DNA of 9,829 nt, from contig CAZVIN010000033.1 of assembly GCA_964627255.1 (NCBI GenBank), forward strand, positions 1 to 9,829, given 5' to 3'. Positions 1-6,510 of the stretch are shown here, one piece after another (the first letter of the stretch is position 1; the number at the start of each line of letters is the position of its first letter). Under the pieces are notes generated by a model. It did no database searches. It was not told where the DNA came from and saw nothing but the letters and a program-made list of their open reading frames with translations. The DNA comes from CALLJL01 sp964627255 (lineage in GTDB: Bacteria > Acidobacteriota > Aminicenantia > Aminicenantales > CALLJL01). Both the position numbers and the translations under genes were made by a program.

Positions 1-381
1 GCCATTTTTCATGAAGCCATCGTCCGTAATAGATATACCTGTTTCCTCAAAGAAGATACCGTGCTACCGATGATGTATATGCCCGATTGCCTTAAGGCTG
101 CGATTACGCTCATGGAGGCAGACTTCGCGAGTCTGCGCCATCATACTGATTTTAACGTGGCCGCCATGAGCTTTTCGCCGGCCGAGCTGGCCAGCGAAAT
201 TAAAAAATTTATCCCTGGGTTTACGATTGAATATAAACCCGACGAGCGTCAGGCTATCGCGGAAACTTGGCCGCAATCAATCGACGATTCGGCAGCCAGA
301 GAGGAATGGGGCTGGCAACCTGATTATGATTTACCGCGCATGGTTGAAGACATGATTAATCATCTTCGGGCAAATTTTTAG
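1..381 (+). CDS. tdh: L-threonine 3-dehydrogenase, SDR (epimerase-like) type, C-terminal part
   Basis: The reading frame is open from the first base, so this is the last 126 codons of a gene whose Rossmann N-terminus lies outside the window. The protein would oxidise L-threonine to 2-amino-3-ketobutyrate with NAD+ in the cytoplasm. I recognise the C-terminal signature of the extended-SDR threonine dehydrogenases: LPMMYMPDC followed by KAAITLMEAD, then FNVAAMSFSPAELA, then WPQSIDDSAAREEWGW close to the end. These are typical of the UDP-glucose-epimerase-like TDH family and not of the zinc-dependent MDR enzyme. The usual partner, 2-amino-3-ketobutyrate CoA ligase, would have to lie to the left and cannot be seen. 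It is the only plus-strand gene here and converges on the protease gene. Another NAD-dependent epimerase is possible but less likely, because the match extends along the whole visible part. Confidence 0.88.
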   Translation, partial: AIFHEAIVRNRYTCFLKEDTVLPMMYMPDCLKAAITLMEADFASLRHHTDFNVAAMSFSPAELASEIKKFIPGFTIEYKPDERQAIAETWPQSIDDSAAREEWGWQPDYDLPRMVEDMINHLRANF

Positions 382-557
382 CCGGCTTAAGCTTCATGAA
401 AATATGCGGCCTGAACTTCTCTTCTTAAAACAACTTAGGTTTTTCTTCCTCTGCCTCTTTTTTTATTTATTAAAAAATAGCAGCGTTGAGGAAATATGGT
501 CGAAGAAACATACCAGAGCTTGCACTCGACTATCTTGCTTCTCGCCTTGAACAAAAT

Positions 558-586
558 TCTTATTCTTTTTAGCAATAAGATTTTTT
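558..586. terminator. Weak AT-rich hairpin, possible bidirectional terminator
   Basis: TCTTATT (558-564) and AATAAGA (574-580) form a 7-bp stem with a 9-base loop. On the plus strand it is followed by six T (581-586). Read on the minus strand, the stem is followed by AATTTTGTT. It lies between the convergent threonine dehydrogenase and protease genes, and the T run abuts the protease stop codon. The stem has only one G-C pair, so termination strength is doubtful. The rest of 382-584 shows no gene or clear signal. Confidence 0.35.
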
Positions 587-2171
587 ATCCCGTTTTATAC
601 AAGAACAATGACCGGCCCACTTTTATAATATCGCCATCTTTAAGCTGGGCTTCAGTAATCGCGCGGTCATTAACGTAGGTAGGATTGGTTCCGCTCAAAT
701 TCTTAATTTTAACGCTTTTACCATCAGTCGTGGGTTCAATCAAAGCATGTTCGCGGGAGACTATGTCATCGGAGAGAACCACTTGGCATTTCGCCGGGTC
801 TCGTCCTATGATGAGACCGTCTTTCTCAATCGGAAAGCGATTTCCGGCCAAGGGTCCTTCTTGGCCCATTAAATAACCAAAATCTTTTCTTTTCCCCGCG
901 AGGGGCGGCTTTTTCTTGAGCGCCCCCGGCAATACAAAAATTAAAATCAAAGCGACAGCGACAACTATGATAAGGATTAACAGCCAGGAGGGCAAAGACA
1001 ATCTACGGCCCGCTTCTCCTTTAGCCAGTTTTTCTGTACATTCAAGAATATATCTTTGGCCTGTTGGGTGGCGGGGATAGAATTCCATTACTTTTTTGAA
1101 TTCCTCGAGAGCTTTTTCGACCTGCCCCTGCCAGTAAAAATCCAGAGCTCTATAATAAACCTCATCAGTTAATCCCCTCTGGGGGGTAAAGCCTGCCTGA
1201 TTAACGAAAACCTTAGCCTGGTTAATAGGGACGAACATGCCGTAGCTGCCGCCTTCTTTATGAGCTACTTGACCCAGCATCCAGCTGGCAACACCAATTG
1301 CCTCTCCCTTATTATTAACGAGCGGGCCACCACTATTGCCCCCAGAAATTACCGCGTCAATCTGGATCATAGGAGAGCCAGAAGCGTCGACCCGTAAGGC
1401 GCTAACAATTCCTTTGGTAACGGTAGGGGTTAGAAGACTAACGAGACTTAAGGCCTGGCCAGTTCCATCCTGAAGAATTCCTGGATAGCCGATGGCCAAA
1501 ATTTCGTCTCCTTCCTTGACACTATCAGAATTCCCCAAGGGGAGGGTAGGAAAGTTTTTTCCGGGAATTTTGATAATAGCCACATCTTTTCCAGTCTTAA
1601 ACTCACTCACTACCAGGACATCTGCTTTATAGGCACTCCAGTTGCCGGTGCGAACATAAATCTCCTTGGTTAAATCTATCACCTGAGCTCCCTCGCTAAT
1701 AATCTTCTTAAAAAGGTTTTGTAACTCTTTCTCATCGGGTGGCCGACCGGCTTGCTGGATAAAATTAGGGATTATGTAATCCCGGAGAAAAGCCTGCAGA
1801 ATCAGCATGTTTCCTTCTGCTGGGTAATCCTGGACACAATGACCGGCAGTGAGAATGTAACCATCCGGGTGAACAATAAACCCTGAAGACCCCCGCCCTT
1901 CTTCAAAAGGGCCGGCCTTAACTGTGCTTAAAAAAGATTCAAAGAAAGGCTGACCGGGGTCTTTGATTGATCCGAATTTTTGACCTTTGTAAAAAACATA
2001 ACCTTTATAGAAATACTCGACAAAAACGACCGCCGGTGAACTAAGCTCGATTATCTGCTGCTGGGTGAGAGGCCGCGTCTGCGCCAGGACTGGAACTACG
2101 TTGAAGCGCAAGGAAATGGAGAAAATAAACAATACAAGCAGAATTTTTTTAATTCTTTTAAATTCTCTCAT
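585..2171 (-). CDS. Exported HtrA-like serine protease with TPR hairpin, transmembrane helix and C-terminal FHA domain
   Basis: The 528-residue product begins with a signal peptide (residues 1-30, site after VLA). A trypsin-fold S1C-like domain follows, with the triad visible as H111 in LTAGHCV, D196 in GKDVAII and S280 in GGNSGGPLV. No PDZ domain follows, unlike DegP/HtrA. Instead there is one TPR-like hairpin (about 337-382), a membrane helix (about 395-415), a basic juxtamembrane stretch and an FHA domain (about 440-528). The FHA domain has GR at 456-457, SREH at 472-475 and the NLSGTN loop at 491-496. The inferred topology is protease and TPR outside, FHA in the cytoplasm reading phosphothreonine. 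The start is set by AGAGGAGG six bases upstream. It is the last gene of the kinase operon, 29 bases after the FHA gene, so its FHA domain probably binds a target of that kinase. The physiological substrate is unknown. Confidence 0.88.
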   Translation of the reverse strand: MREFKRIKKILLVLFIFSISLRFNVVPVLAQTRPLTQQQIIELSSPAVVFVEYFYKGYVFYKGQKFGSIKDPGQPFFESFLSTVKAGPFEEGRGSSGFIVHPDGYILTAGHCVQDYPAEGNMLILQAFLRDYIIPNFIQQAGRPPDEKELQNLFKKIISEGAQVIDLTKEIYVRTGNWSAYKADVLVVSEFKTGKDVAIIKIPGKNFPTLPLGNSDSVKEGDEILAIGYPGILQDGTGQALSLVSLLTPTVTKGIVSALRVDASGSPMIQIDAVISGGNSGGPLVNNKGEAIGVASWMLGQVAHKEGGSYGMFVPINQAKVFVNQAGFTPQRGLTDEVYYRALDFYWQGQVEKALEEFKKVMEFYPRHPTGQRYILECTEKLAKGEAGRRLSLPSWLLILIIVVAVALILIFVLPGALKKKPPLAGKRKDFGYLMGQEGPLAGNRFPIEKDGLIIGRDPAKCQVVLSDDIVSREHALIEPTTDGKSVKIKNLSGTNPTYVNDRAITEAQLKDGDIIKVGRSLFLYKTG

Positions 2172-2177
2172 GGTTTT

Positions 2178-2185
2178 CCTCCTCT
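2178..2185 (-). promoter_or_regulatory. Shine-Dalgarno site of the protease gene
   Basis: AGAGGAGG lies six bases before the ATG at 2169-2171 and fixes this start. It sits in the 29-base gap after the FHA gene, so the protease is translated from its own strong site. Confidence 0.8.
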
Positions 2186-2200
2186 TGCTTCCTTAATCTC

Positions 2201-2755
2201 TCAGAAAACATAGCACTTAAAAACATAGCTTCTTTCGCCGATTCTGATTATGTCGCCATCAGCTAATCTTTTTTTAGCCACCCGGCGGCCATTGACAAAA
2301 GTTCCGTTAGCACTATCAAGGTCAGTTATGGTATAAGCGTTCTTCTCCAAATGCAGGGAACAGTGTCTTTTAGAGACAAACTCGTCATCCAACTGAACGT
2401 CGCATTCCACGGCACTGCCAATAGTCGTTTTTTCCTTGATGACCTGATAGACCATCCCCCGTACAGGCTCATCTAAGGCGACAAGCCAGGCGACGCCCCG
2501 GATGGCAGTCGGCCTTTCCCTTAAAATTTTCGTTTTCTTATCGGTTATTTCCTTTTCTTTTTCCTTCTCCTTAGCTATGGCCACTTCTTCTTTGACTGTT
2601 TTCTTTAGTTCTCGGGGCACACTCTCACTTACCGTCTTTTTTAACTCCAGCGAAATAGACTGGACGGCTTCTCCACAATATGGACAGATTTTCCAGGAAG
2701 GGTCCAGAGGATGCCCTTTAGGACAAGACCGCCCTGTTTTCCCTTCTTTGCTCAT
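2201..2755 (-). CDS. Zinc-ribbon and FHA-domain phosphothreonine reader protein
   Basis: A soluble 184-residue protein with no signal peptide or membrane helix, so cytoplasmic. Residues 11-27 form a short metal-binding knuckle (C11, H15, C24, C27; CPKGH then CPYCG). Residues 37-54 hold two copies of ELKKTV, and a Lys/Glu-rich linker (about 55-80) leads to an FHA domain (about 95-184). The phosphopeptide-binding residues are present: TIGS (111-114), VSKRH (127-131) and the DSANGTFVNG loop (147-156). FHA domains bind phosphothreonine peptides. The layout resembles GarA/OdhI, where a phosphorylated N-terminal threonine folds back onto the protein's own FHA domain, so T41 and T53 are candidate kinase sites (inference). 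Its ATG overlaps the phosphatase stop as ATGA, indicating translational coupling. The downstream target is not evident. Confidence 0.85.
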   Translation of the reverse strand: MSKEGKTGRSCPKGHPLDPSWKICPYCGEAVQSISLELKKTVSESVPRELKKTVKEEVAIAKEKEKEKEITDKKTKILRERPTAIRGVAWLVALDEPVRGMVYQVIKEKTTIGSAVECDVQLDDEFVSKRHCSLHLEKNAYTITDLDSANGTFVNGRRVAKKRLADGDIIRIGERSYVFKCYVF

Positions 2756-3870
2756 TCTTTCCTCCTTTCCTCCTTTTTTATTATTTTGTCAATGAGTTCC
2801 TGCGCGGCTTTATTCCTTTTGTCAATTTTTAGGATAGACTCCATCAAAAGCGTTGCTTTAGCGAATTCTCCCTTTTCGTAATAAAGCAGTCCCTGCCTAT
2901 GGAGCTCATCGACTTTTTTGGCCAAAAGGAATTGGCGATAAATAAAGCCCGAGAAAAAGCTGGCAGCCATTAAAACAAGAAAAAGAATTCCGACTATCAT
3001 TTTATTTTTTAATTTAGCTGGGGTTATATTTTTCCTCGCTCTTTTTTCAGATAACGCCACCACCTCTTCTCTTGTTTCCTTTAGAGGAGAGGTTATATAC
3101 CCAATAACCACCGTTATATTATCTTCCCCCCCTCTTTGGTTAGCTAATTCAATAAGACTATCACAAGCTCTTTGCGGATTGGGCTTCTTATTGATTATTT
3201 CTAAAATCTCCTTTTCTTGCACATGTCTGGTTAAACCATCAGTACAGAACACATATCGGTCGCCGTAGCTCACTTCTCTATAAATAATCTGGGGCTCAAT
3301 ATTGGGGTCAATTCCCACCGCCTGGGTTAAAACATTATCCCGAGGATGGCCAATAGCTTCTTCAGGCGATAGAACCCCTCGTCTGACTTGCTCAGCCACC
3401 CAAGAATGGTCTTTAGTAAGCTGTTCAATTTTTCCCTGGGAGACAAGGTAGCAACGGCTGTCGCCCACATGGGCCAGCCAGAGCATCTTCTCTTTGAGCA
3501 GCCCAATAGTCAAAGTGCTTCCCATCTCCCCTGGGCTCTTTTCTTTTTTAGATAGAGCATAGAGTTCCTGATTGATATCTTTAACTAAATTTTTCAGAAT
3601 CAGAGCCAAGTCAGAAAGATCCCCATATTTATTTTTAAATTGACCCCGGATAAAGGCCATTTTAACTTTTTCCATAACAAAACTACTCGCCAGATCCCCC
3701 GCCCTATGCCCTCCCATGCCGTCAGCCACACCTAAAATAGCCAAAAATTCTGAAGTTGATTCAGTTCCTGGATACGGAGTGAAAACACAAAGGCTGTCCT
3801 CGTTTATTTCGCGTACTTGCCCCTGACTGGTGCCGAAACCAACCGCCACCGCTATTTTTTCCTTCTCCAT
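2752..3870 (-). CDS. Membrane-anchored PP2C-family Ser/Thr phosphatase with C-terminal TPR hairpin
   Basis: A 372-residue protein whose first 260 residues are a PP2C (PPM) catalytic domain that dephosphorylates Ser/Thr proteins with two Mn/Mg ions. Visible motifs are NED (23-25), GVADGMGGH (47-55) with metal ligand D50, GSTL (117-120), HVGDSR (134-139), LTKDHS (151-156), FCTDGL (208-213) with D211, and GGEDNITVV (247-255) with D250. All core metal ligands are present, so it should be active. A basic stretch (276-290) precedes one membrane helix (291-312), placing the catalytic domain inside and the C-terminal TPR-like hairpin (about 319-366) outside. The gene starts 4 bases after the kinase stop, with only a weak AGG upstream, so translation is likely coupled to the kinase. 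It is the expected antagonist of that kinase. Confidence 0.92.
   Translation of the reverse strand: MEKEKIAVAVGFGTSQGQVREINEDSLCVFTPYPGTESTSEFLAILGVADGMGGHRAGDLASSFVMEKVKMAFIRGQFKNKYGDLSDLALILKNLVKDINQELYALSKKEKSPGEMGSTLTIGLLKEKMLWLAHVGDSRCYLVSQGKIEQLTKDHSWVAEQVRRGVLSPEEAIGHPRDNVLTQAVGIDPNIEPQIIYREVSYGDRYVFCTDGLTRHVQEKEILEIINKKPNPQRACDSLIELANQRGGEDNITVVIGYITSPLKETREEVVALSEKRARKNITPAKLKNKMIVGILFLVLMAASFFSGFIYRQFLLAKKVDELHRQGLLYYEKGEFAKATLLMESILKIDKRNKAAQELIDKIIKKEERRKE
2761..2774 (-). promoter_or_regulatory. Tandem Shine-Dalgarno motifs of the FHA gene
   Basis: Two AGGAGG copies (2761-2766 and 2769-2774) precede the FHA ATG; the nearer has a 5-base spacer. They lie inside the last codons of the phosphatase gene, where they encode a charged KKEERRKE tail. 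With the ATGA overlap this implies strong, coupled translation of the reader protein. Confidence 0.65.
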
Positions 3871-3874
3871 GGAC

Positions 3875-5941
3875 CTAAAAGCGCGTTATTTTCCAATTGC
3901 CGTTAATCTTTTTTAAGTACCAGGTCACATCTAAGGTTTGAGTACTTACCTCTTGAGTCCCGACGGGTAAATAGCTTATAGAGCTGTTGAGAGAAACTTC
4001 CGCCTCGGCCTCTAACAATCTAATATTGATTTTGCTAAAGCTGACCTTGATGATTTGATTCTGGGAAAAGAAAGCTTCAGCATCACGACGAATTTCCTGG
4101 TGCAACTCCGGGATAACATCTTGAAGGAGAAGCGAAATATTCTCAGTCTCCATAGCCTTTCTCTGTCGTTCGATAAGACCCTTGATGAGAGCTATTTCGG
4201 CTTCTTCCCAGGAGGAAATCTTTTTAGCCGCTTCTTCTCCCTGGGATGAAAAAACAGAGCCAGCCGGAACCTGGGCTTTGGCCAGGTTAAATAAATTTTG
4301 AGCCTGAAAGTGTTTGGGACTAATAGCCAGTATTTTTTCACATTCCTTCAAGCAATCAACATAACGCCCCTCCTGTAAAGCTTTCCTGGCACTGTTCAAG
4401 TAAAGTTCTACCTTTGGTTTTATCTCTTTAGCTTTTCGGCTCAAATCTAAAGCCTCTTGGTCATCGGGCTTCCAACGAAGAATTTCTTCAACTTGCTCGA
4501 TACAGAGGTCATAAGCGCCCTGGTCGAAATAATCCCTGGCCCTAATCAGCATTGCCCGCAACTCATTTAATCCCGGGGGAGATTCTTTCTTCAGCGTTGG
4601 CTCAGGCTTTGGGGTGGGAATTTGTTCTGGCTTCGGAGGGGTGGCAGAATCCGAGGGGATAGAGGCCAATTGAGCTACGGCCTGAGCGGGAGGCCTTTTG
4701 TTGGAAATAACTAAAATTAGGAAGATGGCAACGAAAACAAAGAACGCTACTCCCAGAAAAAGCCAACTTCTTTTTTGGGCGAAAATAAGTAGAGCCCGAC
4801 GAAGAACCTCCTGAAGTCGCTTGCTGAGGTGGGATTTGAGTAATTTTTCCTGGCTGGACTTAGCCTCGACTTCTTTTTGTTCCAAAGCCTTTTCTATAAT
4901 TGTCCTGGGTACGCTTTCTTCCCTCAACAAAGGAAGTTCCCTCGAGCAATGAGGGCACACTTCGTAGACGGCGTCAAATATTTCGAGACAGTAGGGACAT
5001 TGCCTTCTGACTACTAAGTTGCATTTAGGACAACGTAAATAACCCTCTTCCAGCAAGGCTCCGCAGGAAGGACAATACATAAATTTTAAACCTTCTTTTT
5101 CACCAATTGCCTGAATTTCCTCTTCTTCGGCTATTGGTATTTTATTGAGAGCTTGGTAGAGTTCATTTGCGTCTTGATAACGTTGGCTCTGGTCTTTTTC
5201 CAAAGATTTAAGGATTATTTTTTCCAGCTCTGGATTGACTCGAGGATTTGTTTTTGAGGGCGGCACGGGCATTTCGTTGATATGTTTTAAGGCTATCGCA
5301 AGGGAGTCCTCACCGCTAAATGGCACCTGCCCACAAGCCATTTCGTATAAAACTATTCCTAACGAATAAATATCTGACCGGATTCCAGCCCTAAGCCCCT
5401 TAGCTTGCTCAGGCGACATATATTCCGGGGTGCCCAATCTAACGCCTGTTTGTGTCTTGCTTGTTTGGTCGGCTGCCCGAGCGATGCCAAAGTCCATAAC
5501 TTTAACTTCGCCGTAGGTGTCTATCATAATGTTCTCAGGCTTTATATCCCGATGTATTATTCCGGCCTTATGGGCCGCGGAGAGGGCCGAAGCCGTCTCC
5601 ATAGCCACCCTCTTGATGAAAGCGGTGGAGAGAGGAGCTTCGCGGGCAATGACCTTCGCCAGACTTTCCCCCTCAATAAACTCCATAACGATGAAATAAG
5701 AGCCCTTTATTTCTTCCAAATCATAGATGTGAACGATGTTTTTGTGATTCAGTCGAGCCAGGATTCGAGCTTCACTCTGAAACCTTTCGAGAAATTCCTG
5801 AGATAGAGCCAGTTGAGGGGGGAGCATTTTAAGAGCTACAGTGCGGCCAAGCGAGGTCTGAACAGCCTTGTAAACAACGCCCATCCCACCTCGCCCAATT
5901 TCCGCTACTACCTTAAATTTGCCTATGCTTTTCCCGACCAT
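3875..5941 (-). CDS. Transmembrane Ser/Thr protein kinase with zinc ribbons, extracytoplasmic TPR repeats and NTF2-like domain
   Basis: A 688-residue Hanks-type (PknB-like) kinase. Domain 1-268 has the glycine loop GRGGMG (16-21), catalytic K38, E57, HRDIKPEN (130-137), DFG (150-152) and GTPEYMSPE (170-178). The activation loop is rich in threonine (T160, T163, T165, T171). Two paired CxxC units follow (C290/C293 with C304/C307; C315/C318 with C329/C332), predicted to form two zinc ribbons. One membrane helix spans about 393-413, followed by a Pro/Lys linker. The outside part carries two TPR-like hairpins (about 462-557) and a C-terminal region (about 578-688) that looks NTF2-like and ends in NGNWKITRF. 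There are no PASTA repeats, so the outer ligand must differ from the muropeptides sensed by PknB/PrkC. The start has a weak Shine-Dalgarno, 34 bases after the lipoprotein stop. Confidence 0.93.
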   Translation of the reverse strand: MVGKSIGKFKVVAEIGRGGMGVVYKAVQTSLGRTVALKMLPPQLALSQEFLERFQSEARILARLNHKNIVHIYDLEEIKGSYFIVMEFIEGESLAKVIAREAPLSTAFIKRVAMETASALSAAHKAGIIHRDIKPENIMIDTYGEVKVMDFGIARAADQTSKTQTGVRLGTPEYMSPEQAKGLRAGIRSDIYSLGIVLYEMACGQVPFSGEDSLAIALKHINEMPVPPSKTNPRVNPELEKIILKSLEKDQSQRYQDANELYQALNKIPIAEEEEIQAIGEKEGLKFMYCPSCGALLEEGYLRCPKCNLVVRRQCPYCLEIFDAVYEVCPHCSRELPLLREESVPRTIIEKALEQKEVEAKSSQEKLLKSHLSKRLQEVLRRALLIFAQKRSWLFLGVAFFVFVAIFLILVISNKRPPAQAVAQLASIPSDSATPPKPEQIPTPKPEPTLKKESPPGLNELRAMLIRARDYFDQGAYDLCIEQVEEILRWKPDDQEALDLSRKAKEIKPKVELYLNSARKALQEGRYVDCLKECEKILAISPKHFQAQNLFNLAKAQVPAGSVFSSQGEEAAKKISSWEEAEIALIKGLIERQRKAMETENISLLLQDVIPELHQEIRRDAEAFFSQNQIIKVSFSKINIRLLEAEAEVSLNSSISYLPVGTQEVSTQTLDVTWYLKKINGNWKITRF

Positions 5942-5975
5942 GAGCCCATTCTAATTAAGGCCACTTCATTAATTT

Positions 5976-6398
5976 TCATTTTGGCAAATTTTTGTTAAGG
6001 AGGTGATAAAATCTATCTATATTTTTCCTCGTCCCGCCATAATCTACAACCTGCTTGGGCTGAATAGCTTCACAAGTAACTTCTACTCTCCCCCCTTGTC
6101 TTTTTATTGTAATCCTCATCTGAGGCGCCGCCACCTGGGTAAGAAAATTTCTTTTGCCTTCGGCCAGAATATAGCCCGTCCACTCGCTGTAAGCCGGAAG
6201 CCCGATTTTCTCCTTTTTTGTCTCTTTAATTTCAAAATCCATTTCTTGGAGGGCTTTTGAGGCTGCTGCCCACACTGCCTCAAAAGATACGTTTTTATAC
6301 TGGAATGATTCTTTCTTTTTAACCTGAAAAGAAGCACAAGCTATAAAGACAGACAGGATGAAAAACCCTATAACCCCTCGCCATACCCCAACTTTCAA
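5976..6398 (-). CDS. Small lipoprotein, first gene of the kinase operon
   Basis: A 140-residue protein with a short basic N-terminus, a hydrophobic segment and a lipobox-like FIAC with C21 as the predicted lipidated residue, so membrane-anchored outside the cytoplasm. The mature part has the pattern FEAVWAAASKAL then MDFEIKETKKEKIG then MRITIKRQGG then VEVTCEA. This recalls the alpha/beta fold of BamC/DUF3568-type lipoproteins, but I cannot assign a family firmly. The start is TTG at 6396-6398: a TAA stop lies four codons upstream and no ATG or GTG occurs in the first codons. AAGAGA five bases upstream is a modest ribosome site. As leader of the kinase operon it may present a signal to, or be scaffolded with, the kinase's outer domains (inference). 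Confidence 0.72.
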   Translation of the reverse strand: MKVGVWRGVIGFFILSVFIACASFQVKKKESFQYKNVSFEAVWAAASKALQEMDFEIKETKKEKIGLPAYSEWTGYILAEGKRNFLTQVAAPQMRITIKRQGGRVEVTCEAIQPKQVVDYGGTRKNIDRFYHLLNKNLPK

Positions 6399-6434
6399 GA
6401 TGGTCTCTTATTCAATTAAAATTAGAGGTAATCT

Positions 6435-6463
6435 AAATTATTCTATCAAATCCATCTTGTCAA
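6435..6463 (-). promoter_or_regulatory. Predicted sigma-70-type promoter of the kinase operon
   Basis: A perfect -35 box TTGACA (6458-6463) is followed at 17 bases by TAATTT (6435-6440), or at 15 bases by AATAAT (6437-6442), either of which could be the -10. Transcription would start near 6428, giving a short leader of about 30 bases before the TTG start. It lies in the 112-base gap after the arabinofuranosidase gene, supporting a separate transcription unit. The -10 is imperfect. Confidence 0.55.
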
Positions 6464-6510
6464 GAAAAAAGCGTGGCCTTGGTTAAAATCTAAAAAATAA
6501 TAGAAAGATC

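Noticed and set aside
496..678. 60-codon plus-strand ORF between the convergent genes
   Set aside because: It runs into the protease FHA region on the other strand, has no clear ribosome site, and crosses the putative terminator.
5405..5806. 133-codon plus-strand ORF
   Set aside because: It is antisense to the kinase catalytic domain, which is conserved in detail on the other strand.
5997..6007. AAGGAGGTGAT on the plus strand, a perfect Shine-Dalgarno
   Set aside because: No start codon at suitable spacing opens a convincing frame, and the site lies inside the lipoprotein gene on the other strand.
6464..6510. Possible terminator after the arabinofuranosidase gene
   Set aside because: T runs are present, but only 4-bp stems with large loops can be drawn, which is not enough for an intrinsic terminator.
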